From positions 1 through 64,000 of the forward strand of contig JAJDZD010000055.1 of the NCBI GenBank assembly GCA_022824865.1: a stretch of 64,000 nucleotides of DNA. The letters run 5' to 3'. Shown piece after piece: positions 52,546 through 62,986 of this stretch (its first letter is position 1; every line of letters begins with the position of its first letter). The stretch comes from Chloroflexota bacterium. GTDB taxonomy: Bacteria; Chloroflexota; UBA11872. The notes under the pieces were generated by a model, which saw only the letters and a program-made list of their open reading frames with translations, did not search any database and was not told the DNA's origin. The translations under genes and the position numbers were made by a program.

Positions 52546-53823
52546 TCAGGCCGACTCTTCGGCCTGTTGCTGCTGGGCTTCGGCGAGGCCTGGCTGGGTG
52601 ACCAGGATGGGGGCACTGTTGGACTCCACCGTGTCGCGCGTGACGACCACCTTTTTCACGCCAGTCTTTGAGGGCAGGGTAAACATGGTGTCCATGAGGA
52701 GGTCTTCCAGGGTTGTGCGCAGGCCGCGGGCGCCGGTGTTGGTTTCCTGCGAGCGGCGCGCAATGGCCTCCAGGCCGTCGTCGGTGATCTCCAGTTCCAC
52801 GCCGTCCATCTCGAACAGCTTCTGGAACTGGCGCAACAGCGCGTTCTTGGGCTCGCAGATGATCTGGACCAGCGCTTCGACATCCAATTCGTCCAGCGCG
52901 GCCACCACCGGCAGGCGGCCGACGAACTCGGGAATGAGGCCGTACTTGAGCAGGTCGTCTGAAGCGACTTCGTGCATCACGCTCTCGGCCTTCTCGTCCT
53001 GAGAGCGTTTGCCGAAGCCCACGCCGGCCGCGTGGCCGATGCGTCGGGAGATGATCCGGTCCAGCCCTTCGAACGCGCCGCCGCAGACGAACAGGATGTC
53101 GCGGGTATCCATCTGGATGAAGTCCTGGTGGGGGTGCTTGCGTCCGCCCTGCGGCGGCACGTTGACCTGGGCGCCCTCGATGATCTTCAGCAGCGCCTGC
53201 TGCACCCCTTCGCCCGAGACGTCGCGCGTGATCGATGGGTTGTCGGCCTTGCGGGAAACCTTGTCGATCTCGTCGATGAAGATGATGCCGGTCTGGGCGC
53301 GCGGGACGTTGAAGTCGGCGGCCTGCAGCAGGCGCAGCAGGATGTTCTCCACGTCCTCGCCCACGTAGCCGGCTTCGGTGAGGGCGGTGGCGTCGGCGAT
53401 GCAGAAAGGCACGTTGAGAATGCGCGCCAGGGTGCGGGCAATCTCGCTCTTGCCCACGCCAGTGGGTCCCAGCAACAGGATGTTGCTCTTGTGCAGTTCA
53501 AAGTCGTCGTCGGATGCGCCGGCCGCCACCCGCTTGTAGTGGTTGTAGACGGCGACCGAGACGACCTTCTTGGCGCGGTCTTGTCCGATCACGTAGTCGC
53601 TCAGCAGCTCGAACAGCCGCTCCGGCGTGGGAATGCGGCCGGCCATCGCGCGCGGGCTGGGCTCGCGCGTCTGTTCCTCGTCGATGATGTCCCGGCAGAG
53701 GTTGACGCACTCGTTGCAGATGTAGACGCCGGCCGAGCCTGAGATCAGGCGGCGGACCTGATCCTGCGTTTTGCCGCAGAACGAGCAGCGGTAGCTGGCG
53801 CGGTTCGATCGACTACGGGCCAT
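52546..53823 (-). CDS. clpX: ATP-dependent Clp protease ATP-binding subunit ClpX
   Basis: 425 residues. Zinc-binding domain with Cys13, Cys16, Cys36 and Cys39 ([15 protein letters not shown]), Walker [16 protein letters not shown], Walker [10 protein letters not shown] and the C-terminal sensor region. An unfoldase that feeds tagged proteins to ClpP. The ATG at 53823 has GGAG at about 8 nt and starts where family members start; the ATG at 53841 is less likely. Order tig-clpP-clpX on the reverse strand is the standard cluster. Confidence 0.96.
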   Translation of the reverse strand: MARSRSNRASYRCSFCGKTQDQVRRLISGSAGVYICNECVNLCRDIIDEEQTREPSPRAMAGRIPTPERLFELLSDYVIGQDRAKKVVSVAVYNHYKRVAAGASDDDFELHKSNILLLGPTGVGKSEIARTLARILNVPFCIADATALTEAGYVGEDVENILLRLLQAADFNVPRAQTGIIFIDEIDKVSRKADNPSITRDVSGEGVQQALLKIIEGAQVNVPPQGGRKHPHQDFIQMDTRDILFVCGGAFEGLDRIISRRIGHAAGVGFGKRSQDEKAESVMHEVASDDLLKYGLIPEFVGRLPVVAALDELDVEALVQIICEPKNALLRQFQKLFEMDGVELEITDDGLEAIARRSQETNTGARGLRTTLEDLLMDTMFTLPSKTGVKKVVVTRDTVESNSAPILVTQPGLAEAQQQQAEESA

Positions 53824-53877
53824 ATCGGCTCCGAGGGACAAAGGTCCCGGCAGGGTACCGAGGTCGGGCCACGTCGC

Positions 53878-54504
53878 CTAGTCCGGGCCGTTGCCGTCCT
53901 GGCCCACGCTTGCCGAGCGCGGGGTCACGATCTGGTCGATCAGGCCGTAGTCCCTGGCCTCTTCCGCCGTGAGGTAAAAGTCGCGGTCCGAGTCGGCGTG
54001 GATGCGTTCCTTGGGCTGTCCGGTCGCGTCCACGAAAATTTGTTCGATGCGGTCGCGGACCTTGCCGATCTCGCGGGCTCGAATCTGCAAGTCGGCGGCC
54101 TGCACGAAGCCCTCGAACCCCTGCGACGGCTGATGCAGCAGCACCGTGCTGTGCGGCAGCGCCGACCGCTTGCCGCTGGCGCCCCCGGCCAGGATCACGC
54201 TCCCCATGCTGGCGGCCAACCCTACGCAGGTCGTGGCCACGTCGTTTGGCACGTACTGCATCGTGTCGAAGATGGCGAGGCCGGCGCTCACGCTGCCGCC
54301 CGGCGAGTTGATGTACATGTTGATATCGGCCTCGGCGTCCTCGCTCGTCAGCAGCAACAACTGCGCGATGACGGTATTGGCCACGGCGTCATCGATGGGC
54401 GTACCCAGGAAGATGATCCGGTCGCGCAACAGGCGCGAGTAGATATCCATCCCGCGTTCGCCGCGGTCGGTCTGCTCGATTACGTAAGGAACCAGAATGC
54501 CCAT
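53878..54504 (-). CDS. clpP: ATP-dependent Clp protease proteolytic subunit ClpP
   Basis: 208 residues. Serine-protease triad visible: Ser99 in GLAASMGSVILAGG, His124 in VLLHQPSQGF, Asp171 in ADSDRDFYL. N-terminal LVPYVIEQTDRGERGMDIYSRLL is the usual axial-loop segment. Start ATG with AAAGGA at about 8 nt. Lies 28 nt after tig and 54 nt before clpX, so one transcript. Confidence 0.97.
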   Translation of the reverse strand: MGILVPYVIEQTDRGERGMDIYSRLLRDRIIFLGTPIDDAVANTVIAQLLLLTSEDAEADINMYINSPGGSVSAGLAIFDTMQYVPNDVATTCVGLAASMGSVILAGGASGKRSALPHSTVLLHQPSQGFEGFVQAADLQIRAREIGKVRDRIEQIFVDATGQPKERIHADSDRDFYLTAEEARDYGLIDQIVTPRSASVGQDGNGPD

Positions 54505-54531
54505 GCGAAAGTCCTTTCCCGTCCGGCGACG

Positions 54532-55917
54532 CTAGGCCTGCGCGGACTCGGGGTCATCCTCCGGCTCTGCCGCGGCCGCCAGCTCGGGCGAGGGCTCGGA
54601 ATGGTGGTGATCGTGGTCGTGCAGCGGGGCCGTGCCGTCGGTAACCGCAGCTACCAGCGCCCGCATGGCTTTTCGAGCACGAACGCTGGTTGCCACGTGC
54701 CGGCCCGCCTCGTCGCGCATGAGGTTGGTGCGGATGATGTTCCGGCGTTCCTGCGGGTAGTACTCGGCCACGCGGTCGACCTCGGCCTGCATTTCGTCAA
54801 CCTCGGCCGTGAGCTCATGTGCGTCCGCATAGGCGTCCAGGGCCAGGGCGCGGTGAACGCGGTTGAGCGCCTCGTCGCGCGCTTCTTCCTCCCATTCGTC
54901 GCGCGTCTGCTCGCGCATGGCGAGATAGGTGTCAACTGGAACCCCCTGCCGTACGAGGGCGTCGGTACGCTCGCGAAGCACCGACTCGCTTTCCCGCTCG
55001 ATCAGCACGTCGGCGATCTCGAACGTGGCGCGCTGCACCAGGGCTTGCACCGCCTGCTCTTCGAGTTCCTGCCGGGCTTCGTGCGTCTTGCGCTCGTGGA
55101 GGGCGCCGGTGATGCGTTCGCGCAGGGCGTCCACGCTCTCGAACGGACCCACGCTGCGGGCGAACTCGTCGTCCAGGTCCGGGAGAACCTGCTCACTCAC
55201 CCCGTCCACCTGGATCTCAAACGTCACGGCCTTGCCGCGCAGCGCCTCGTTCGGGTCGTTTGCTGGGATGTGAGTGTCGTACGAGACCGCGTCCCCGGCC
55301 ACGGCGCCAGTCACGGCGCCGTCGAACCCTGTGGGGAAGTTGTTATTTCCAACCAGCACGTTGTAGGGCTGCGGATCCTCCGGCTCGATCCCCTCGCCCA
55401 CGACCTGAATGCGGGTCTGCACCATGTCCTCGGCAACCGCAGCGCGTTCCACCGGCTCCCAGGAAGCCTGGGTCGTGCGCAGCTGCTCGATTTCGGCCTC
55501 GATCTCGTCCTCGATCACCTCGTCGACCGATACCTCGATCGACACGTCGTCCATGTCACCCAACTCGACCGTCGGCGCGACAGCAACTTCGGCCGAGAAC
55601 AGGAAAGGCGCGTCCAGCGACGGGAGTTCCGGCACATCCAGTTCCGGCTGGTCGATCGGGTTCACGCCCGTCTCGTCCAGGGCCGAGGTGTAGGCCCGGG
55701 GCACCACGGCCTCCAGCAGGTCCTGCATCACCGTGCCCACGCCGGCGGCGTTCTCAACCAGGCGGCGCGGCGCCTTGCCGGGGCGGAAGCCGGGGATCTT
55801 GATCCGGCGTCCTACGCGTTGTATCGCCCGTCCATATTCCTTTTGCAGGTCCTCTGGCGGCACTTCGACCGCGAGCCGAACGCGGCTGCCGTCAAGCTTC
55901 TCAGCGGTCGCGGGCAT
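54532..55917 (-). CDS. tig: Trigger factor
   Basis: 461 residues, normal for a ribosome-bound chaperone with peptidyl-prolyl isomerase. The ribosome-binding loop is seen as PGFRPGKAPRRLVE, and a central PPIase-like domain (VGEGIEPEDPQPYNVLVG) and a long helical C-terminus follow. The tail is acidic and His-rich (HDHDHHHSEPS), which may bind metal. ATG at 55917 with AGAGG upstream; the ATG at 55941 is less well supported. Confidence 0.95.
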   Translation of the reverse strand: MPATAEKLDGSRVRLAVEVPPEDLQKEYGRAIQRVGRRIKIPGFRPGKAPRRLVENAAGVGTVMQDLLEAVVPRAYTSALDETGVNPIDQPELDVPELPSLDAPFLFSAEVAVAPTVELGDMDDVSIEVSVDEVIEDEIEAEIEQLRTTQASWEPVERAAVAEDMVQTRIQVVGEGIEPEDPQPYNVLVGNNNFPTGFDGAVTGAVAGDAVSYDTHIPANDPNEALRGKAVTFEIQVDGVSEQVLPDLDDEFARSVGPFESVDALRERITGALHERKTHEARQELEEQAVQALVQRATFEIADVLIERESESVLRERTDALVRQGVPVDTYLAMREQTRDEWEEEARDEALNRVHRALALDAYADAHELTAEVDEMQAEVDRVAEYYPQERRNIIRTNLMRDEAGRHVATSVRARKAMRALVAAVTDGTAPLHDHDHHHSEPSPELAAAAEPEDDPESAQA

Positions 55918-56096
55918 ACCAATCCTCTGGCCATGGGTCACACGCCGGTCGTGGGACTAGATGGTCTAGGGAAACTGTACTACGAACTCTCGCGTGCGCG
56001 GTCTCCGTATCGACGTTCCCTGGGGAAATCTCTGCAAAGCAACGGCAGGTGAGCGAGGATGAGGTGATGGTCACTCCAAGCCCGGTGGTCGGTCAC

Positions 56097-59000
56097 TCAA
56101 TGACCGGTCTTGCGGCCGGGCGGTGTCGACTGTCCATGGTCGTTGCCGCCCCAACATGCCAGGGTCCCGTCCGTAAGGATTCCGCAAGTGTGCTCAGATC
56201 CGCTGGAAATGGACGCGAACACAAGCTCCGCCGGCGGCGAAGTCTGGTCACGCTGGTCATTCCCCCAACAGACCGCCGAACCGTCAAGCCTCAGGCCGCA
56301 GGCGTGCACACGTCCCGTGGTGATCATCTTGAACACCTCGTCCGCCGGCGGGGACCATTGGCCGAAGTTCGCCGCGACGCCTTGGACAGGCCAGCAATAC
56401 GGAGTCCCGGCATTGTCCAGCCCGCAGGCAAACTCGTACTTGCTGCTGATGGACGCGAACGTGACGTCCTCGGGGCCTGAGCGCAACCCACCCTCGGCGT
56501 TCCAGCATTCGACCGAGCCGTCATCGCGGAGCCCGCAATGAAAGCTGTTGCCAAAGCTGCCATTGGTGATTGAGTCGAATCTCCCGGATGGCGTGTAGGC
56601 ATCGGGCTCGTCGCGCCACCGCTCTACGGTGCCGTCAAGGAGGATACCGACACCTGTGGTCACTGCCTTGAACGCCACGCCGGGCAGTGGCGACCACGGA
56701 CTCCGTGTGCGATCGCCCCAGCAGACGGCGGTGTCATCGGCGCGGATTCCGCAGGTTATGTCGTGATGGCTTGCGATCGATGTGAAGCGTTCGTTCACTG
56801 GGGCGTCCGACTGGCCGCGGTCGTTGGCACCCCAACAGTAAGCCGCGCCGTCCACGGCCAGCACACAGGTGTGGGCCGCCCCGGCCGCGACCGCCTTGAA
56901 GCGCTCATCGGGATCGGGAACGGCGGTCGGACGCAGGTCGGGGGCTGTAAAGGTAACGACCTCATAGGGTGACGACTGGTCGGCGAGTCCGGCGCCCCAG
57001 CAGACGGCAGCACCGTCCTGCCTAAGGCCGCAGGTGTGGAACCGCCCGCTGCTCATCGCGGCGAAGCGCTCCTCGCGGGGAGGGGATGCCTGCCCGTGTC
57101 CCCTCAGAACCCTACGGTCATCCAGGCCCCAGCACTCAACCGTGCCGTCTGAACGCAGTCCACAGGTGTGGATCTCCCCGCTACTCAGCGATACGAAGCT
57201 CTCCCGCGCAGGTGGGGTGGCGTGACCATAGGCAAGCACCCATTCCGAGTTAGGGGGGTAAAGGGGTACTTCTTCAGTACCCCAACACAAGGCGGTGCCA
57301 TCTGTGAGCAGGCCGCACGTATGGTAGGTCCCACTGCTCAGCGACTTGAAGTGCCGGTCTTCCGGTGGAGACGACTGCCCATATTCATCGTCGCCACGAC
57401 ACACGGCCGTCCCATCTTCGCGCAGCCCGCAGGTATGCCGGTCACCGGCACTGATCGAAGCGAAACGCTCATCCGCTGGCAGGAACATATCGGGAGGGCC
57501 GATCGATTTGGACTCGGCGCCCCAACACACCGCGGTGCCGTCCAGACGCAGCCCGCAGGTATGGACCCATCCGCTGCTCAGCGATACGAAGCGTTCGCCC
57601 TTCGGCGGCGATGCCTGCCCGAAGTTCGGACCATCGCCCATGCGACACATAGCCGTGCCGTCCTGCCGGAGGCCGCAGACATGGCTGCCGCCGCTACTGA
57701 TCGACGTCAAGCGCTCGCCCGGGAATGGTGAGGACCAACCTTCACCAATGCGCCTCCAACAGACGACCTCGCCGCTCTGCAGCAGTCCACACGCGTGGTC
57801 GTGCCCGCTGCTGATGGAAGCGAACCGCGCGTCCGGGCCGAGGAGGCCCTGCTGCCCAGGCGCCGTGGCTTGCCAAAACTCGCCGTCGCCCCAACAGACG
57901 GCGGTGCGGTCCTGGCGAAGCGCACAACTGTGCCGGCCCCCCACGCTGACCGACGCGAACTTCTCGCCCCACGGTGCCGATGCCTCTCCGTAAGCGTTGG
58001 GGCCCCAGCAAACAACCCTGCCGTCTTTGGTGAGGCCGCAGCCATGTGAGTCGTGGCTCACGCTGATGGCGGTGAGGCCGCCGGGCTTATTCCTATAAGG
58101 ATCAGCGAGATCCGCGTACTCACCCCAGCACCTTGTCCCGCCAGCTTCAGTGATTCCGCAGGTCAAGCCGGAGAAGCTGTCGATGGATACGAACCGGTCA
58201 TCCGGGGGCGGCTGCCATCTACCGTAGCGTCCCGAACCAGGCTCAGGGCCCCAGCATGCGGCCGTCCCGTCTTCGCGCAACCCGCAGGTATGACTGCTTC
58301 CGGCGCTGATAGCGGTGAGGCGCTCCTCCGCGGGCGGCGATGCCTGGCCGGAACCGTCACTGCCCCAGCAGACGGCCGTCCCGTCCGCGCGCAGGCCGCA
58401 GGCGTGGGTGCCGCCGCTGCTGACAGCCGTCAGGAACTCACTCTGGGGCGGCGACGCTTGGCCCTCCGTGTCATCGCCCCAGCAGACGGGCGATCCATCC
58501 TCTCGGAGGGCGCAGGTGTGGGAGTCGCTGGCGCTGACGGCCGTAAAGCGCTCATTCTGGGGTGGCGACGCTTGGCCGTCCGTGTCATCGCCCCAGCAGA
58601 CGGGCAATCTGTCCTCCTGGAGGGCACAAGTGTGGTTGGTGCCGCTGCTGAGGGCCGTGAAACGAGGTGCGGGCGCCGCGGTGTCCTCGGCACCGGCGCT
58701 GATGGATGTGACGGCTTTCAGTTTCCGCGGTGTTGCCTGGCCGTACTGATTTCCGCCCCAGCAGACCGCGATGCCGTCAGCGCGCAGCCCGCAGGCATGA
58801 CCGTAGCCTGCGCTGATGGCGATGAATGTCTCGCTCTCCGGCGGGGTTGCCTGTCCGTCGTCATCGTTGCCCCAGCAGACCACTGAGCCTTCGGAACGCA
58901 GACCGCAACTGAACCAGTTGCCGGTCGTGACCGATGCGAAAGTCTCCCCTTCGGGCGGTCTTGTCTGGCCATGGTCATTGAGATACCAGAAGACCGAGGT

Positions 59001-59828
59001 TCCGTCAGCGCGCACCCACGAGGTGCCATCCGGACGGTAGGTGATGGACGTGTACGATTCACCTTGCGGCGGCGTGATCATCCCGTCGTCGCTATCAGCC
59101 CAACAAATAGTTGACCCATCGCCGCGCAGGCCACACGTGTGGCCGTAGCTACTGAGGAATACAAACTTCTCGCCTGCCAACGCCGTCGACGGGTCGTTGC
59201 TTCGGTCACCCCAACAAGCGAGCGAGCCATCGGAACGCAGTCCGCACGTATGGGTCCAGCTACTGCTGATCGATGTAAAGGTCTCACCTTCCGGCGGCGT
59301 CGCCCGGCCGTCCTTGTTGTAGCCCCAGCAGACGGCAGTGCCGTCTGTTCGCAGTCCGCAGGTGTGCACGTAGCCGCTGCTGATGGCCTTGAATGTCTCG
59401 TCTTCCGGCGGCTCTGCCGCGCCATAGCGGTTCCGGCCCCAACAGATAGCCGAGCCGTCAGCGCGCAGCCCGCAGGTGTAGTCGTGCCCGCTGGCGATAG
59501 CTGTGAAAGTCTCGTCCGGAGGGGGGTACCCATATCGACTGTCTCCCCAACACACCGCGCGGCCGTCTCTGCGCAGCCCGCAGGTGTGGAACCCGCCCGA
59601 GCTAATGGCTACGTAGCGCCAAGGGTCAGGAATCGGCATGGCCGTAGGTTCGGGCGTATCGGTCGGCGAGGGCGCAGCGACGGACATGGAAACCTCAGCC
59701 GGCGGCGGCTTGTCAGCACTTGCGGCTAGAAGAACCGCAGCCAGCAGACATAGCAGGCCAATTCGTGCCACGTCGCGAACGGTTGCTTGTAACCGGCCGA
59801 TGAGCGCGACATCAGCCTTGTGGAACAT
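56097..59828 (-). CDS. Very large secreted RCC1-repeat protein
   Basis: About 1243 residues from the ATG at 59828. Signal peptide (IGLLCLLAAVLLAASA), a Pro/Thr linker (SPTDTPEPTAMPIPDP), then about 29 units of roughly 38 residues each built as H-T-C-G-L-R-x-D-G-x-A-V-C-W-G-x-N with PPEGETF between them. Nearly every unit carries two Cys nine to ten apart, so disulfides are likely outside the cell. The fold should be several stacked RCC1-type propellers. Units near residues 285 and 1090 have lost Cys. TTG at 59870 and GTG at 59771 are alternative starts; GTG 59771 gives the cleanest signal peptide. Role likely surface binding; unknown. Confidence 0.85.
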   Translation of the reverse strand: MFHKADVALIGRLQATVRDVARIGLLCLLAAVLLAASADKPPPAEVSMSVAAPSPTDTPEPTAMPIPDPWRYVAISSGGFHTCGLRRDGRAVCWGDSRYGYPPPDETFTAIASGHDYTCGLRADGSAICWGRNRYGAAEPPEDETFKAISSGYVHTCGLRTDGTAVCWGYNKDGRATPPEGETFTSISSSWTHTCGLRSDGSLACWGDRSNDPSTALAGEKFVFLSSYGHTCGLRGDGSTICWADSDDGMITPPQGESYTSITYRPDGTSWVRADGTSVFWYLNDHGQTRPPEGETFASVTTGNWFSCGLRSEGSVVCWGNDDDGQATPPESETFIAISAGYGHACGLRADGIAVCWGGNQYGQATPRKLKAVTSISAGAEDTAAPAPRFTALSSGTNHTCALQEDRLPVCWGDDTDGQASPPQNERFTAVSASDSHTCALREDGSPVCWGDDTEGQASPPQSEFLTAVSSGGTHACGLRADGTAVCWGSDGSGQASPPAEERLTAISAGSSHTCGLREDGTAACWGPEPGSGRYGRWQPPPDDRFVSIDSFSGLTCGITEAGGTRCWGEYADLADPYRNKPGGLTAISVSHDSHGCGLTKDGRVVCWGPNAYGEASAPWGEKFASVSVGGRHSCALRQDRTAVCWGDGEFWQATAPGQQGLLGPDARFASISSGHDHACGLLQSGEVVCWRRIGEGWSSPFPGERLTSISSGGSHVCGLRQDGTAMCRMGDGPNFGQASPPKGERFVSLSSGWVHTCGLRLDGTAVCWGAESKSIGPPDMFLPADERFASISAGDRHTCGLREDGTAVCRGDDEYGQSSPPEDRHFKSLSSGTYHTCGLLTDGTALCWGTEEVPLYPPNSEWVLAYGHATPPARESFVSLSSGEIHTCGLRSDGTVECWGLDDRRVLRGHGQASPPREERFAAMSSGRFHTCGLRQDGAAVCWGAGLADQSSPYEVVTFTAPDLRPTAVPDPDERFKAVAAGAAHTCVLAVDGAAYCWGANDRGQSDAPVNERFTSIASHHDITCGIRADDTAVCWGDRTRSPWSPLPGVAFKAVTTGVGILLDGTVERWRDEPDAYTPSGRFDSITNGSFGNSFHCGLRDDGSVECWNAEGGLRSGPEDVTFASISSKYEFACGLDNAGTPYCWPVQGVAANFGQWSPPADEVFKMITTGRVHACGLRLDGSAVCWGNDQRDQTSPPAELVFASISSGSEHTCGILTDGTLACWGGNDHGQSTPPGRKTGH

Positions 59829-59928
59829 TCCTCCTGCGAACGCGACACTGCCGAACTCTAAACGGGGCAAGGCGCCTGGGTTACTTCTCTACTGCGCCGC
59901 AGCGTGAGGGTTCCGGACTTTGTGCAGG

Positions 59929-60015
59929 TGGTGGGGAAGGAGAGACTCGAACTCTCACGGAGAAATCTCCACGTGATCCTAAGTCACGCTCGTCTACCAG
60001 TTCCGACACTTCCCC
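59929..60015 (-). tRNA. tRNA-Leu (UAG)
   Basis: 87 nt including an encoded CCA. On the reverse strand the acceptor GGGGAAG pairs with CTTCCCC. The anticodon arm CGTGA-CTTAGGA-TCACG gives anticodon TAG, and a long variable arm (TGGAGATTTCTCCG) marks a class II tRNA. T arm GAGAG-TTCGAGT-CTCTC. Confidence 0.96.
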
Positions 60016-60142
60016 CTGGAGTGCTTGAACGGACAGGACAGACAGACAACCGCCCGCGCGAACGCGGGCACCACCCATTATATGGTGAACGGCGTCAGTT
60101 TCCGGGCCTTCTGATTCGGCCGCCGCTTTAGCAGCGTCCCGC

Positions 60143-60158
60143 AACGGGCTAGGATTGA
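60143..60158 (+). promoter_or_regulatory. Conserved 16-mer with -10-like TAGGAT, upstream of sod
   Basis: AACGGGCTAGGATTGA occurs here and again, identically, at 60899-60914 in front of the SIMPL gene. TAGGAT (60150-60155) fits a housekeeping -10 in GC-rich bacteria. From here the sod transcript would have a leader of about 56 nt containing AAAGGA before the ATG at 60218. Confidence 0.6.
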
Positions 60159-60217
60159 TTCCAGCCCTCGACCCGCCGGATCGCCGGCGGCGCCGACGCT
60201 AGCAAAGGACCTGCGAC

Positions 60218-60823
<606 letters not shown>

Positions 60824-60839
60824 ACCGACTCCTGCGCTG

Positions 60840-60880
60840 CGAAGCGCCGACGGCCCTATACGCAGGTCGTCGGCGCTTCG
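60840..60880 (+). terminator. 13-bp-stem hairpin after sod
   Basis: CGAAGCGCCGACG (60840-60852) pairs perfectly with CGTCGGCGCTTCG (60868-60880) across a 15-nt loop, starting 17 nt after the stop codon. Short T-containing tail (atggttta) follows. Confidence 0.72.
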
Positions 60881-60905
60881 CGCGAATGGTTTAGGCCAAA
60901 CGGGC

Positions 60906-60911
60906 TAGGAT
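60906..60911 (+). promoter_or_regulatory. -10 element with leaderless spacing (SIMPL gene)
   Basis: TAGGAT, within a 16-mer identical to that at 60143-60158. It ends 6 nt before the ATG at 60918, so the transcript should start at the initiation codon. No Shine-Dalgarno and no -35 consensus are seen. Confidence 0.55.
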
Positions 60912-60917
60912 TGACGC

Positions 60918-61757
60918 ATGTTTGCTTTGTACCGGCGCGCCCCCTGGCAGGCGCAGTTGCTGACGATCTTTGCGATCGTCGCAGTCCTGATCGTCATCGG
61001 ATTCCTCGCGCTCCGGCAATTCCAGGCCGGCGACCCGAACGTCTCCGTGGAACCGACGTCGGTCGACGTGGGCGGCGCCGCGAATCTGATCCCGCCAGGC
61101 GAACGACCATTTGGACTGCACGTCATTGGTGAAGGCGAGGTTGTGGTTCCGCCCGACCGCGCGATCGTGACGCTGGGCGTCGAAGCCTCAGCCGACACAG
61201 CGGCGCAAGCGGCCGACGAGGCCAACGCAACGGCCGAGAAACTGATCGAAGCCATTCGCGGCGTGAGCTCTAATGAGCGAGAAGTCCTGATTCAGACGAC
61301 CGGACTGAGCCTGTCACCGGTCTTTCCGCCAGCCGCGCCCGAGCAGCGCACTGTATCGGCCGACCCGGTGGGCTATCGCTCGGCGAACACCGTCACCGTC
61401 ACGATTGACAAGATCGAGCTGACGTCCCGCGTGCTGGACGCGGCGCTGAGCGCGGGCGCCAACAGCGTGCGCTCGATCAGCTTCACCCTGCAGGACGATG
61501 GCCCGGCCAAGGCCGAAGCCCTGCGGCTGGCCACCCTGGACGCCGCCGACAAGGCGCGCGCGGTGGCCGACGCCCTGCGCGGCAGCGTGCGTGGCTTGAT
61601 CTCGCTACAGGAAGACAGCATCTACGTGCCGGTGGCGCGCAGCGAGTTTGCCGTGGCACGGCCGATGGCAGCCGCGCCCGCCGCGGCCGCGGTCCCGGTG
61701 GAAGCCGGCGAACTGCGTATCCGGGCCACGGTGCGCGCCAACTTCGCCTACGAGTAG
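60918..61757 (+). CDS. SIMPL (DUF541) domain protein, membrane-anchored
   Basis: 279 residues. One transmembrane helix near residues 14-33 (AQLLTIFAIVAVLIVIGFLA), then the SIMPL domain: IGEGEVVVPPDRAIVTLGVEA, later VTIDKIELTSRVLDAAL and SFTLQDDGPAKAEALRLATLDAADKARAVADAL. SIMPL proteins are exported or periplasmic and linked to envelope stress; the mechanism is not known. It sits after sod with its own promoter. Confidence 0.85.
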   Translation: MFALYRRAPWQAQLLTIFAIVAVLIVIGFLALRQFQAGDPNVSVEPTSVDVGGAANLIPPGERPFGLHVIGEGEVVVPPDRAIVTLGVEASADTAAQAADEANATAEKLIEAIRGVSSNEREVLIQTTGLSLSPVFPPAAPEQRTVSADPVGYRSANTVTVTIDKIELTSRVLDAALSAGANSVRSISFTLQDDGPAKAEALRLATLDAADKARAVADALRGSVRGLISLQEDSIYVPVARSEFAVARPMAAAPAAAAVPVEAGELRIRATVRANFAYE

Positions 61758-61792
61758 GCGAAGACCGGGGAGCGTTTGCCCTAACGCGTCCT

Positions 61793-62824
61793 CTAGCCCA
61801 GGTCGGCGGGACGCACGGGTGAGCCGGAGCGCGCGGACTCCTCGATGGCCAGCGTCGCTTGCAGGGTGAGAACGGCGTCGGCATAGGTCGAGCGAATGTC
61901 GGAGGCATCGCCGGTCTGCACCGCCCGCACGAATGCCTCATCCAAGAGGTACTTGGCGTCGGCGCTGTTCGTGAATTCGCGCACCTCGCCCGGCCGCGCG
62001 ATCCGGCCGCCCTCGTGCCACACCCACATCGACAGGTCGCGCGCCACGATGGTGACGCCATGGTCCCACGGTTCGACCGGCACATCGTTCAGCCCGCAGG
62101 TGTTCAGCAGCGTGCCGACGGCCCCGTTGGCGAACTGGAACGTTGCCGCCGAGACGTCAGCGATGTCCAGATTGGGCGCGTCGGTCATCAATCGCGTCGC
62201 GGCGGCGGTGTGAATGCTCTCGATCTCGCCGACGAGATAGCGCTGCAGGTCCACCACGTGGGTCGCCTGCTCAACCACCTGCCCGCCTGACTGCGCCTGC
62301 ACCCGCCACCAGGCGGTGCGGGGCATGCCGCCCAGGTAGGTGCCGATGGCCATGCCCACCGTTCGGTCCGCCAGCAGCTCACGCGCGGTGTCGGCTGCCT
62401 GGCTGTAGCGCGTCTGGTAGCCGACGGCGGTGATGAGGCCGCGCTCGGCGATGGCGCGCTCGATCCCGCGCACGGTGGGCATGTCCAGTCCAACCGGCTT
62501 CTGCACCATCATCGGCACGCCCGCCTCAATGCACTGGTACTCGATCTCGCCATGCGCGAACGGCGGAACCGAAATGAACACCGCGTCAGGCGCAACGGCC
62601 GCCAGCATCCGACCGGCGTCATCAAAGGACTCAATGGCGGGCGGCTCGACCGGCCGTGACATCCTCGCGGCGGCTAGGCGCAGCGTGTCCGGAATCCGCG
62701 CGAGATCAATGTCCGCCAGCGCCACCACGTCGGCTTCCGGCATGCTCCACAGGTTGGCCAGGTGCATGGAGGCGATTCCGCCCACACCAATCATGGCAAC
62801 GCGTACGGGGGATGGCTCAGGCAT
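61793..62824 (-). CDS. Gfo/Idh/MocA-family oxidoreductase
   Basis: 343 residues. VRVAMIGVGGIASMHLANLWS nucleotide loop, conserved lysine in GVPMMVQKPVGLD, and second domain with GGQVVEQATHVVDLQRYLVG holding the Asp/His. Fifth member of the family in this window. Monocistronic; divergent from the trk gene and convergent with the SIMPL gene. Confidence 0.9.
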   Translation of the reverse strand: MPEPSPVRVAMIGVGGIASMHLANLWSMPEADVVALADIDLARIPDTLRLAAARMSRPVEPPAIESFDDAGRMLAAVAPDAVFISVPPFAHGEIEYQCIEAGVPMMVQKPVGLDMPTVRGIERAIAERGLITAVGYQTRYSQAADTARELLADRTVGMAIGTYLGGMPRTAWWRVQAQSGGQVVEQATHVVDLQRYLVGEIESIHTAAATRLMTDAPNLDIADVSAATFQFANGAVGTLLNTCGLNDVPVEPWDHGVTIVARDLSMWVWHEGGRIARPGEVREFTNSADAKYLLDEAFVRAVQTGDASDIRSTYADAVLTLQATLAIEESARSGSPVRPADLG

Positions 62825-62986
62825 ACGGCTTCGGATCCGGCGGCCGGTCGCCGAAGCCTAGGGGTCGCTCAGCCGCAGCGTCAACGCGGGTCTACACTGC
62901 CCGGCTGTGATGTGGTGCCGGTTGACGCAACTGGATCTCGCCGGGGCTCGCTCGGACGTTGAGCGAGGACGGGCTGGAGGCGTCTG

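Noticed and set aside
53998-56052. 684-residue forward frame opposite clpP and tig
   Set aside because: Antisense of well-recognised clpP and tig; no family similarity of its own.
56097-59828. Regular DNA periodicity resembling a repeat array
   Set aside because: The period is the coding RCC1 repeat; there are no conserved direct repeats with unique spacers, so not CRISPR.
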